A DNA stretch of 64,000 nt from Rhodocyclaceae bacterium (GTDB lineage: Bacteria > Pseudomonadota > Gammaproteobacteria > Burkholderiales > Rhodocyclaceae), in the NCBI GenBank assembly GCA_028713915.1, contig JAQTNK010000015.1, positions 24,060-88,059 of the forward strand, in the 5' to 3' direction. Made by a program: the position numbers and the translations under genes. The notes under the pieces are model-generated. The model searched no databases. It was given only the letters and a program-made list of their open reading frames with translations, and was not told where the DNA came from. Shown in pieces: positions 52,717 to 60,886 of this stretch; position 1 is the stretch's first letter, and each line of letters opens with the position of its first letter.

Positions 52717-54204
52717 CTATGGCTGTAGGACCAACGGACGGCCCGGTACGGGCAAGTTGTCAACGCGTACGGCGAGCGCGGTAAAACCAGGAAGGCGGTC
52801 CGCTAGTCGATACATGGCAATTTCGCCTGCCATGATCCGTCCCATGTACGACACCCAAGCCCGAGTGGGATGGCCAGAATTGTTCAAAGGCGTGATGTCG
52901 CCGAGCGCCTTTAGCTGACTTTTTACAATGCATTCGGGGATGGCCAGTGCGACCATTCTTGCTAAAAGCCGGTCGATATCAGAAGGCAGGAAGCGCCACC
53001 CAATGGACCCTCGGGTACCATTAATGAATGGAATTGCACCGGCCCGTGCGAGCACGTTGAGATGAAGTGTGGAGCAACCAATTCGTTCCGCAGCCTGGGC
53101 CAGTTTCAGTGTGGAGCGATGCAGTTCACGCAGACGTTGGCTTTCCTCGACGGAAACGAATATTTTCTTTCGCACTCTTCCTGAACCACGATCCGTCATG
53201 ACCGCGTCTATGGCGCCGGTTGCGATGAATTTATGGATGGTCTTGTCGGTGAAGCCGGTTAATTCAACAAGTTCTTTGATTGAGGTAATTGGGCCTTGCA
53301 TCTGGTCCAGAGCGCAATTTGCCAACGTCCTGCGCCGCAATTCGTTGACCGCCTCTTTCGCCTCGTTGACCGCCTTTTTCGCCTCGTTGGACAACGCTGT
53401 GAGCCCGATGCGGGAGCCTCGGCGGATGAACTTCGATAAGGCTTCCGGGGAAGCATCGCAAAGCGCGACCACTCGCTCCGTGAAGCGCGTCGGCCAATCG
53501 GCAACCAACTCGCCGGCTTGGTGAAGCAAGCCGAGATCGAATCTTGTGACGTAGCCCAAAGGCTTGCATCCACCGCCGTCCCTTCCTTCGGATGACGGAA
53601 AGGCGAACTTGCCGAACAATAATGCCGCCTCGCCTTCCCGCTCGACAAGCACTTCCGGGGAAATCGTCTTGCCATTGCGCCACGGCGCGAAAACGTCAAA
53701 GAATTGATCCAGCCAAACAGGCGTGGTGGGCGTATCGCAACGACGCCAGTCCATACCGCAATCGCAAATGAAAAGACGACGCCGAAGGTGAGAGATGCGC
53801 ACCTTGCACCGCGGACACCGGTCCAATAGACAAACGCTATGAACGTCGCAAGCGATGGACAACGGCCAGTCCCAATTTGAGGGGTGAAGCCGTCCCTCGT
53901 CAAGACACCGCGGACAAATCCGTGCATGGGTGCATATGCCGGAGCGCCTCATGGTTAACCCGCTGGCAATTCGACCCAAGTTTGGTTGAATACTTGCCAC
54001 GGTCAGCTTTCCCTGGATGATTTTCTGGAACGCTTGTGGCTCCAGCATTACCACCTGGCCGTAGGAGAGTCCGAGCGTTCTTGCGAGCCAAGCGGGTCCG
54101 GAGGTGCGGTTAATCGCGCACAATCGCGTTAGATAGGCAGCGAAGGACTCGCCATCCCCGTGGGGTGGGCGCAGCAGCAGCAAGGGCTTCCGGTTTGTTG
54201 GCAT
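52717..54204 (-). CDS. TniQ-family target-selection protein
   Basis: The 495-residue protein has an N-terminal TniQ domain (about 8-165) with zinc ligands in ICPRCLDEGRLHPSNWDW, ACDVHSVCLLDRCPRC and FICDCG. Helix-turn-helix-like segments follow (SIKELVELTGFTDKTIHKFI, LAQAAERIGCSTLHLNVLAR). A 21-bp unit is duplicated in tandem at 53344-53385, giving NEAKKAV-NEAKEAV. It differs clearly from the second TniQ protein downstream, so the element has two distinct selectors. It lies 14 bp after tnsC. Confidence 0.85.
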   Translation of the reverse strand: MPTNRKPLLLLRPPHGDGESFAAYLTRLCAINRTSGPAWLARTLGLSYGQVVMLEPQAFQKIIQGKLTVASIQPNLGRIASGLTMRRSGICTHARICPRCLDEGRLHPSNWDWPLSIACDVHSVCLLDRCPRCKVRISHLRRRLFICDCGMDWRRCDTPTTPVWLDQFFDVFAPWRNGKTISPEVLVEREGEAALLFGKFAFPSSEGRDGGGCKPLGYVTRFDLGLLHQAGELVADWPTRFTERVVALCDASPEALSKFIRRGSRIGLTALSNEAKKAVNEAKEAVNELRRRTLANCALDQMQGPITSIKELVELTGFTDKTIHKFIATGAIDAVMTDRGSGRVRKKIFVSVEESQRLRELHRSTLKLAQAAERIGCSTLHLNVLARAGAIPFINGTRGSIGWRFLPSDIDRLLARMVALAIPECIVKSQLKALGDITPLNNSGHPTRAWVSYMGRIMAGEIAMYRLADRLPGFTALAVRVDNLPVPGRPLVLQP

Positions 54205-54218
54205 AAGGTTGTTTGAGA

Positions 54219-55280
54219 TCAGTCGTCTGGCGGCCTGCCATCCGGCTTCTTCCTGGTCGATGCACTTGGGGCACCGGTTCGTCTATTCCCTAGTTCCGGA
54301 TTGGAGGCCCCGTACCATTCATTAAACGGCTCGCCTTCCCGATCCAGAACGCGCTGGGGACCGTGGGCGGAAAATGGATTGAGGCCGTTCCCGGCGTCGA
54401 GGAATATTCGTTCAAATGCCTGCTCCAAATCCGCTTCCTCAATACGCTCCCGTCCGGCGGCCACAGCGATATCCACCGCTTCAGCGAGAATTTGGAAGAT
54501 GTAGTCGGGTATGCCGTAAGACGCGAAGTAGATTTTGTGGGCGAATTGCTTCAGATCTGACCATTCGGCCAGCGGCAGTAACTTGTCAGTCTCGAAGAGG
54601 AAGCGCATCAAGCGCGCTAGGCCCTTCTCGGTGGAACCATCGAAATAGCGCATCCACGCCTTGCCGGGGTTGCGCCGCCGCAATTGCGGGTTGGCCAGTA
54701 CGATCTCTTCGGCCGCCGGCGTGCCGAGGAGAACCACCAAGCGCTTCGATTTCTCGATGAAGTCCCGGATCCAATTTCCCACCTGAAGCATGCCTTTCCT
54801 TCCGCGCCGCTCCGGAATGTCATGGACGTTGTCGATAGCGACTACCCACGTATCGGTGTCCGCGACGAATCCAAGAGCCCGCTTCATCGCTTCGAAGGCG
54901 TCGCCCCGGTTCCAACCGGGGTCTCCCATGCTTTCCAATAACGCCTTCGGCATGGAGGCTGCGGACGGTACCGGCGGCACACTGAAGGACACAAGGTGGA
55001 CGTAAGTACCCGTCTTGTGTTCTTCATCGGGCCACAGCTTCTTTAGCAGTTTGAGGAAGTGGCTTTTGCCACCGCCGGAAGCGCTCAGAATGAACAGCGC
55101 GAGGCCCTTGCCGGAACGAATTGCTCGGACCATCCGTCGCTTGATCTCCTGTAAGCAGCGAACCAAATCCGGGTGCAACACGAACATGTCGTGTTCCATA
55201 TAGTACTGACGCACATCGATCGACTTGCCACGCCAGGACAGTTTCGGGGGACTACGCAACTTCGGCAGCGTCTTCGCCAT
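54219..55280 (-). CDS. TnsC/TniB-type AAA+ transposition ATPase
   Basis: The 353-residue ATPase has Walker A SASGGGKSHF, Walker B WVVAIDNVHD and a sensor-like VVLLGTPAAEE. In Tn7-like systems TnsC polymerises on target DNA marked by TniQ/TnsD and activates the TnsAB transposase. The Pro/Arg-rich C-terminus (from ~320) is probably disordered. It starts 3 bp after tnsB. Confidence 0.9.
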   Translation of the reverse strand: MAKTLPKLRSPPKLSWRGKSIDVRQYYMEHDMFVLHPDLVRCLQEIKRRMVRAIRSGKGLALFILSASGGGKSHFLKLLKKLWPDEEHKTGTYVHLVSFSVPPVPSAASMPKALLESMGDPGWNRGDAFEAMKRALGFVADTDTWVVAIDNVHDIPERRGRKGMLQVGNWIRDFIEKSKRLVVLLGTPAAEEIVLANPQLRRRNPGKAWMRYFDGSTEKGLARLMRFLFETDKLLPLAEWSDLKQFAHKIYFASYGIPDYIFQILAEAVDIAVAAGRERIEEADLEQAFERIFLDAGNGLNPFSAHGPQRVLDREGEPFNEWYGASNPELGNRRTGAPSASTRKKPDGRPPDD

Positions 55281-55283
55281 AGC

Positions 55284-57323
55284 TCAAATCGTCTCCGGCA
55301 CTTCCCAACCCTCGTCACCCACTTCCATCTCGACGTCGTCGATGTCGGCCACTTGCGCCTCAAGATCCGTCATCTCGACCGGGCTAGATGGCGGGCTAGA
55401 ATCGGTAGTTGGAGGTTGTCCAGGAACGTTGCCCGCCCGGCGCGCCATCATGCGCTCGCGCTTCTTTGTGGAACCGCGCGATTGCTCCACCAGAATTCGC
55501 AGTTCTTCTCTGGTTTCCTGCAATTCTGGAATACTGGGGTTCGTCTTGCGGCGCAAGCGGGCCATTTTGCGGATCAGCCGATGCTGATACAGCGTGAGAC
55601 CGCGGGTGTATTCCAAATTCGCGGACGGGACGACGAATAGCTGCCGTGCCAATGCGTCGAAGACATAAACGATCGACATGTCGCGCGGATCGTACCGAAA
55701 TTCGACGCGAGCTTTTGCGCCGATCGTGCGCCGAAGCTTTTGGAGGCGGTCGTTCTGGTAGATCAGACCAGTGAAGAGTATCCCTTCCGGTCGAAGGCTC
55801 ACGGTGTGGCGAAGAGTCGGGACTATCTTCAGACGGTATATGTCCAGGGGGAAACGTGGCTTCACCATGCGCGTGTGTTCGTGCCAACGCTGCCGAGGCG
55901 TATATCCCTCCTCTCCCGGCGCGTTGCAATAGTCGTCGTACGCCCATTTCAGCAACAGTTGTTCAAACTGCTCTTTCGACATGTTCGCCGACGCTGTGCC
56001 GCGCACTAGACCGGCACGGTCAGATTTGTGTCCGGCATATCCTGGCAACGTCGAGAAGAAGCGCGCGTCCATGATGCCATTGAAATTTTCGACGACGGTT
56101 TTTTCCGTCGGCGTTCTCGGTTTTGCCCAGGCGGGCGTTAAGTCGATTTCGCGAGCGGCATTATCTATTTCTTCGACGTGGTTGTACGTTGCATTGTCAA
56201 AGAGTGCGATGCCCGGCTTGCCGGCGAATTCGATAGGAGACCTGACCAGCACATATTCTGGGGCACTCGGATCCTTTGGAAGGATTGCGTTCGTTAGCGC
56301 ACAAATCGCCGACCAAGCGCTTCGGGGAAGTTCGCTGATGGAGAATCCCATTGGAACTCGCGAGTATTGATCCATACCGGGCGTCACAAATCCTCTGCCG
56401 TATGGAAGCCCCGTACCCTCATCAATTAGGAATATGCGGCTGTCTTTGTCGTCGAACTCCAACACTTCCAACGGCCACTCCGCGCGATCCCGGGGGAAAG
56501 ACGTCCTAAATTCCTTGTCGGCAAGAGCCTTGCCCTTATTTCGTCGCGTGAGCTCATACGCAGAGAATTCTGTCTTTATACGCCGGGAGATGGTGCTGCG
56601 TCCCGGCATGACGAGCGGGGTCTGTGCTTGACCAACCTCCATACAAACGATGTGCATCACGCGGTCTTCGACGTCGCACGCTCGGATTTTCGCATTTGTG
56701 TCTGCGCGAAGCTGGACAAATACTTTCCGGATCGCTGCATCGGCCACTTGGGGGACGCGCCATTTTCCCCGACCACCCCGCTCCTGGAACATAGGCACCA
56801 CAGCACGTGCATCGCCACCTGACTTATCGAGTACTAGTGACCATTCGTATATGGTGGAGAGCGCGAGATCGGCAAGCGGTGGTTTCGCATCGCGCATCTG
56901 ATGCCGAACACGCTCATAGTCAAGCCGCAGGAGGGGCGTCGGCCTTAAGCACTCGTATCCGAGCCTGCGCAACTCAGAAATGTATTTCAGGACGCTGCGC
57001 AAGTGGCGCCGCTGCGCCTCACTCAACATATCGATCGGTATGCCGTCCAAAACCTTGTCGGTTGGATCGGTAGACACGACACCATGGAAGGCTTGCTGTT
57101 CCTCCTCCATCGTGCTTGGAACGATCAGACCTTTAGAATACTCAAGGTAGACGGCGCTCATGTCCTGCACCTTGCGCTCCAGGGTCGTGGAGTGCTCCAG
57201 CACTAGGAATGCGCCACGCTCCTCGACAATGCGAAATATCGTATCGCCTCGGCGAAGAATCTGGCCTCGCTCGAAGGCAAAGTCGCAGGCGGGTTTCGTT
57301 TGCGACACCATGTTGGTCAGCAT
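55284..57323 (-). CDS. TnsB/TniA-type DDE transposase
   Basis: The 679-residue retroviral-integrase-superfamily transposase carries the catalytic triad at Asp291 or 292 (VLEFDDKDSRIF), Asp376 (IALFDNATYNHV) and Glu412 (TPTEKTVVENFNG). N-terminal helix-turn-helix domains for end binding and a C-terminal Mu-transposase-like beta-barrel (YDPRDMSIVYVFDALARQLF) followed by an Arg-rich tail complete the TnsB architecture. GGAGGA lies 5 bp before the ATG. It joins transposon 3' ends to target DNA. Confidence 0.93.
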   Translation of the reverse strand: MLTNMVSQTKPACDFAFERGQILRRGDTIFRIVEERGAFLVLEHSTTLERKVQDMSAVYLEYSKGLIVPSTMEEEQQAFHGVVSTDPTDKVLDGIPIDMLSEAQRRHLRSVLKYISELRRLGYECLRPTPLLRLDYERVRHQMRDAKPPLADLALSTIYEWSLVLDKSGGDARAVVPMFQERGGRGKWRVPQVADAAIRKVFVQLRADTNAKIRACDVEDRVMHIVCMEVGQAQTPLVMPGRSTISRRIKTEFSAYELTRRNKGKALADKEFRTSFPRDRAEWPLEVLEFDDKDSRIFLIDEGTGLPYGRGFVTPGMDQYSRVPMGFSISELPRSAWSAICALTNAILPKDPSAPEYVLVRSPIEFAGKPGIALFDNATYNHVEEIDNAAREIDLTPAWAKPRTPTEKTVVENFNGIMDARFFSTLPGYAGHKSDRAGLVRGTASANMSKEQFEQLLLKWAYDDYCNAPGEEGYTPRQRWHEHTRMVKPRFPLDIYRLKIVPTLRHTVSLRPEGILFTGLIYQNDRLQKLRRTIGAKARVEFRYDPRDMSIVYVFDALARQLFVVPSANLEYTRGLTLYQHRLIRKMARLRRKTNPSIPELQETREELRILVEQSRGSTKKRERMMARRAGNVPGQPPTTDSSPPSSPVEMTDLEAQVADIDDVEMEVGDEGWEVPETI

Positions 57324-57341
57324 AGGCTTCCTCCGTGAGGT

Positions 57342-58088
57342 TCAGCTTGCGTTCAGGTTTTCCCACCAGTCATCGTGCAATGGCTTTTCGTCCAGAAAGA
57401 TCGCGCTGTAATTTTCGTGGGAGTGGTCGCGGATCATTGTTGCGTCTTCAATCGGGCGGGTCAGCGGCAAGAATGCCCGGCCTTGCCAACAAGCGGCGAG
57501 GACGCACGTCGTGTCGAAACCGCGCGCCACGAGGGCGCCCCAAGGGATTTCTCCCTCGGCGCCAATCAGTTCGCATAACCGTGCAATCTCGGCCGGCTGC
57601 ACGTCCTCGCTCGCCGCGCGTCGCATGTGTTGCAGGTTGTGCCGAACCGGATGGGTCAACGGGTGGTGGTCGTGCCAAACCAGATACTCCAAACCGAAAG
57701 GTTTGAGCCCCTTACGATTGGCATCGAGTTGCAATTGGACCGCGGGGGTCACGAATCGCGCCGTCTTGAGTTCTATTGTGATCAGCCGATTCTTGTTATC
57801 TTGCGCGAGGAGATCGGGCCGGATCTCCCGGCCGAGGTCCTCGGCACTCGTGGCGAACGGGTGATCTTTGAATCGGACGATCAGGCCCAGCATATGCAAG
57901 AACATCAGCACGAGCAGGGCGATATATTCCAGCCTGCCCTGCATGGCAGCGTGACGGGCCAGCGGTTTGCACCATGGCTGATGCGCTTGGGTCCAGCGGC
58001 TCCTGCCCTTTATCGTATCCACTGGGGGGGTGGACCAGACCATGTCGGCCCATGCCGACGACCCGAGTCTCGGAACTTTTTCGGACAT
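57342..58088 (-). CDS. TnsA-type endonuclease
   Basis: The 248-residue protein has a restriction-endonuclease fold with acidic/lysine residues matching TnsA: Glu54 (GRLEYIALLVL), Asp92 (EIRPDLLAQD), Glu106 and Lys108 (ITIELKTARF). TnsA cuts the transposon 5' ends so that excision is clean. The ATG at 58088 is chosen because GGAG stands 6 bp upstream; an ATG at 58109 has no ribosome site. All catalytic residues are present. It is separated from the XRE gene by a 228-bp control region. Confidence 0.88.
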   Translation of the reverse strand: MSEKVPRLGSSAWADMVWSTPPVDTIKGRSRWTQAHQPWCKPLARHAAMQGRLEYIALLVLMFLHMLGLIVRFKDHPFATSAEDLGREIRPDLLAQDNKNRLITIELKTARFVTPAVQLQLDANRKGLKPFGLEYLVWHDHHPLTHPVRHNLQHMRRAASEDVQPAEIARLCELIGAEGEIPWGALVARGFDTTCVLAACWQGRAFLPLTRPIEDATMIRDHSHENYSAIFLDEKPLHDDWWENLNAS

Positions 58089-58143
58089 AGCGATCTCCTC
58101 TGGTCCCATACGCGCGTCAGCGCTTGGGACAAAAGTTCACCGT

Positions 58144-58166
58144 ATGGAGTGAATTAGGCACTCCAT
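58144..58166. promoter_or_regulatory. Palindromic operator candidate upstream of tnsA
   Basis: A perfect inverted repeat ATGGAGTG-N7-CACTCCAT sits 55 bp upstream of the tnsA start and between it and the XRE gene. It is a natural candidate for the binding site of the XRE protein controlling transposition genes. As a plus-strand RNA it would also form a hairpin, followed 7 bases later by CTTTTT, so a terminator is the alternative. Confidence 0.5.
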
Positions 58167-58277
58167 GGTTGTCTTTTTGCGTTCGGGGAACTTGACGAGC
58201 AGGCGACGAAGATCGAAACTTCGGATGGCAAGACCGCCGACGGAATTTCTGCCGGCGGGCCGCCTACCCAGGCCCCG

Positions 58278-58318
58278 CCCCCTGACCCACGTCAATGGTT
58301 CAGGGGGCTAGTTTTTTT
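58278..58318 (+). terminator. Rho-independent terminator, plus strand
   Basis: An 8-bp perfect stem CCCCCTGA / TCAGGGGG (58278-58285 and 58300-58307) with a 14-base loop is followed by CTAG and seven T. It acts on plus-strand RNA, although the genes on both sides are on the minus strand. It would stop antisense transcription before it enters the XRE gene, or end a small plus-strand RNA made in the control region. Confidence 0.7.
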
Positions 58319-58691
58319 ATGGCGTCATGGGTGCCTCCCTGATATTCAACTCCAGTATCGCGCTGATGAGGTCGATCTGCCGCGGGCAAAGCCGGGGTAA
58401 CTTGTCGACCAGTTGATGTGCCAGGATGTAGCCGGGACTCGACGTATTTTTCGGAACTCGCAGGAGGGGACGAGACACCCCAGCCGCGCGCCGGAAGTCC
58501 GCCGCCTCCGTTCGGTCCAATTGGAATAGGCTGGACAATTGGCCCAGTACTTCTCCGCTGGGTGGCGGCTTCAAGGCTGTTTCCCAAGATGAGACGTAGC
58601 TCAAGGACACGCCGAGCGCGTAGGCGACCTGTTTCTGGCGTAGCCCATTACGCTTCCGATAGGCCCGAAATGCTTGCGAAAATGGCGTCAT
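58317..58691 (-). CDS. XRE-family regulator of the Tn7-like module
   Basis: The 124-residue protein has an N-terminal Cro/CI helix-turn-helix (FRAYRKRNGLRQKQVAYALGVSLSYVSSWE) and a short C-terminal part. It lies first in the tns direction, and its stop codon overlaps the T-run of the plus-strand terminator. A repressor role for tnsABC-tniQ, acting at the palindrome 58144-58166, is inferred from position; XRE-type regulators accompany many Tn7-like elements. Confidence 0.78.
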   Translation of the reverse strand: MTPFSQAFRAYRKRNGLRQKQVAYALGVSLSYVSSWETALKPPPSGEVLGQLSSLFQLDRTEAADFRRAAGVSRPLLRVPKNTSSPGYILAHQLVDKLPRLCPRQIDLISAILELNIREAPMTP

Positions 58692-59026
58692 AGATACGCC
58701 GTCTCTTCACCGCGCAGAGTGAAGCTCAAAAGGCTCCTGACGACAATTCGCATGTTCTTCGGCGACATGATGCTCAGGTTCGCAGCGTACCGTCCACGAA
58801 AGTCGGGGCCGGTACGTTTCTCCCTGCCTAAAGGGACTCGTGAGAAGGATTATACAAATATAATGGGCCAAGCGGCAGATCTTGTCCTGTTATATCAATC
58901 AGTTGGCTATCTTTTCGTGCAACAGAATTATTGTTGCCACAATGCGCACCACGACTTCCGATCAAGTGAAATCGGCGCCACGCTGCCCAAATCGACTCAG
59001 GTTCATCTCGGTAAGACGCCCGAATC

Positions 59027-59287
59027 GTGCGGGGCAAGTCGAGGACGTTGGGCCGCGCTGAGGCTGCGATTTCCCAGCACCAACAAAGTTTGAGCTTGAT
59101 AGCACACGAGATTCGTTCGCCGGTGGCCACGCTGTTGCTCAACGATCAGCTTGATGGGCCATCGCGCCGATTGGTAGAACGCATGCAATGCGCGATGGAC
59201 CTCCTCAAGGAAAACGCGAAGTCGACTCCACTCGGGAAACCGTTCGTCTTACCGCCCGAATGGGACCGCAAGCTAAAGGTCGGCTGA
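59027..59287 (+). pseudogene. Histidine-kinase H-box fragment
   Basis: An 86-codon frame (GTG start) encodes QQSLSLIAHEIRSPVATLLL, a good match to the dimerisation and phosphoacceptor helix of histidine kinases (HExRxP), and a second helix (RRLVERMQCAMDLL). The ATPase domain is absent and nothing recognisable precedes it. It is either a remnant of a kinase gene broken by insertions or a free-standing phosphotransfer-like peptide. Confidence 0.4.
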
Positions 59288-59357
59288 GGCCGATGACAGG
59301 TCGTTGGTGCCTGAGCGGCCATTCGAGGATTACTGGTTAAGCGGCAGCAACGGTTTA

Positions 59358-59435
59358 GGTTTGTTCGACGTCTGCCCTCCACGTGACGAGGGTGCAGGAC
59401 GCGCGAGCGCCTGCGGGGCAGACGTTGAATAAACC
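59358..59435. repeat. Long imperfect inverted repeat
   Basis: Two 20-bp arms (59358-59377 and 59416-59435) match at 18 of 20 positions when one is reversed, around a 38-base loop that is itself GC-rich. It lies about 280 bp beyond the stop of the IS91-like transposase. It could be a terminator, an element end, or a folded single-strand recombination site. Confidence 0.55.
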
Positions 59436-59712
59436 TCCAGGGACGAAACCGCGGAATGCTGCTGAGCGGATTATTCGGAGTGCGGCTTATGGGGATTTGA
59501 CCTCAGCCGCTGTTCCTGAGATGGCCAATGAATGGCGTATCGAGGCGTCGGTGACGCGGAGATCGACATTGGTGGCGGTGATTTCGCCACGAGCACAATG
59601 GCCCGACGCAACGAATTCTGGCGATAGCGCGTCAAGCAACAATAGAGTGCTCTCGGCCCCGGGAACGCGGAAGCCGATACTGGCAGATGACGAAGGGAAA
59701 TCAAGAGAGGCG

Positions 59713-60879
59713 TCATGGTGGAGCCCGGATCGGCTGCCGACGCATCATGATCTCAACGACGCGCATGGCAGCGCCACAGCAGCGACAGATGAAAGTCGGC
59801 TCGGAAGTCCCGTCTGTTTCATCGCTGAGCGGTTGTGGCGCTGGCATATTCAGTAATGCACGCACCTTGGCCAGACTTCTGCGCCGGTCACTGTTGGCCA
59901 GTAGGCCGTAGTGGCGGATGCGATGGAAACCTGCGGGCAGGACATGCAGTAGGAAGCGGCGCATGAACTCCTCTGGTGAGAGCGTCATCGTCTTGTGGCG
60001 AGTGCGCCCCTTGGCCCGGTAGTCCTTCCAGCGGAAGGACACGCCCTCATCGTTCATCGCCACCAGTCGCCGGTTCGAGATCGCCACCCGGTGGGTGTAT
60101 CGGGAGAGGTAGGCCAGCACGGCCTCGGGGCCGGCGAACGGTCGCTTGGCATACACCACCCACTCGCAGGATCGCAGCGGTGCCAGCCACCGGGCGAACA
60201 CGTCGGCATCGGACAGATCTACGTGCTCGCCGAAGAACTGTAACTGGCCAGCGTGATGTAGCTTCGCCAACTCCTCAATGAAGCGCCGACGAAACAACCG
60301 CGACAGCACGCGTACCGGCAGGAAGAATCCCCGTCGGCACGCCACCCAGCGCTCTCCATCCCGGGAGAGACCGCCGCCGGGTACGATGCCATGTACGTGT
60401 GGGTGATGCGTCAGTGCCGAACCCCAGGTGTGCAGCACCAGCGTGGCGCCAATCTGCGCACCCAGATGTTTCGGATCGGCCGCGATGGTCGTCAGCGTTT
60501 CCGCCGCCACGTCGAACAGCAACCGGTAGATTGCTGCCTTGTTGGTATAGGCAACGGCGCTGATCGGTTCTGGCAGCGTGAATACGACGTGGTAATACTC
60601 GACGGGCAACAGGTCGGCCTGCCGGGCTTCAAGCCAACGTTGCGCGGCACGCGCCTGACACTTTGGGCAGTGCCGATTGCGACACGAGTTGTAGCTGATC
60701 TCCTCATGGTTGCAGGCATCGCAGCGCAATGTATGTCCCCCCAGCGCCGCGGTACGGCACTGTTCGATGGCCGACATGACCTTGAGCTGACCGAGGCTCA
60801 AGTGTCCTGCTTGCTGTTCGCGCCACGCAGGACCGTGGGAGCGGAAGATGTCGGCGACCTCAAGGGCGGGTCGCCCCAT
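59713..60879 (-). CDS. IS91-family rolling-circle transposase
   Basis: The 388-residue protein has an N-terminal zinc-binding domain (CDACNHEE, SCRNRHCPKCQARAAQRWLE). The HUH metal motif appears as HHPHVHG at 158-164, followed by IVPGGG. The catalytic tyrosine region is AYLSRYTHRVAISNRRL (Tyr257 and Tyr261). A C-terminal zinc-ribbon-like CRCCG follows. The core is intact. It starts 7 bp after the tyrosine recombinase gene and is co-transcribed with it. Confidence 0.93.
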   Translation of the reverse strand: MGRPALEVADIFRSHGPAWREQQAGHLSLGQLKVMSAIEQCRTAALGGHTLRCDACNHEEISYNSCRNRHCPKCQARAAQRWLEARQADLLPVEYYHVVFTLPEPISAVAYTNKAAIYRLLFDVAAETLTTIAADPKHLGAQIGATLVLHTWGSALTHHPHVHGIVPGGGLSRDGERWVACRRGFFLPVRVLSRLFRRRFIEELAKLHHAGQLQFFGEHVDLSDADVFARWLAPLRSCEWVVYAKRPFAGPEAVLAYLSRYTHRVAISNRRLVAMNDEGVSFRWKDYRAKGRTRHKTMTLSPEEFMRRFLLHVLPAGFHRIRHYGLLANSDRRRSLAKVRALLNMPAPQPLSDETDGTSEPTFICRCCGAAMRVVEIMMRRQPIRAPP

Positions 60880-60886
60880 GGCGACG

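Larger units (their letters stand above)
50873..58691 (-). mobile_element. Tn7-like transposition module (XRE, TnsA, TnsB, TnsC, TniQ, TniQ)
   Basis: Six genes on one strand, mostly 2-19 bp apart, encode a regulator, a TnsA-type endonuclease, a DDE transposase, an AAA+ target adaptor and two TniQ-family target selectors. The order TnsA-B-C-TniQ-TniQ corresponds to tniC-A-B-D-E of the Tn6022/AbaR group. TnsA plus TnsB predicts cut-and-paste movement without cointegrates. No Cas genes, crRNA array or TnsE was found, so targeting should be protein-guided. Coordinates cover the genes only; the ends of the element are not resolved. Confidence 0.88.
58692..59712. other. Noncoding stretch between XRE gene and IS91-like transposase
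   Basis: In about 1 kb no complete gene of known family is seen. Two TATAAT boxes lie back to back (minus strand 58849-58854, plus strand 58859-58864); the minus-strand one is placed to serve the XRE gene. A histidine-kinase-like fragment (59027-59287) and a long imperfect inverted repeat (59358-59435) are listed separately. The right end of the Tn7-like element and one end of the IS91-like element should lie here. Confidence 0.45.

Noticed and set aside
58674..59093. 139-codon plus-strand frame beside the XRE gene
   Set aside because: It starts inside the XRE gene, has no ribosome site, and its composition is not protein-like; no domain is visible.
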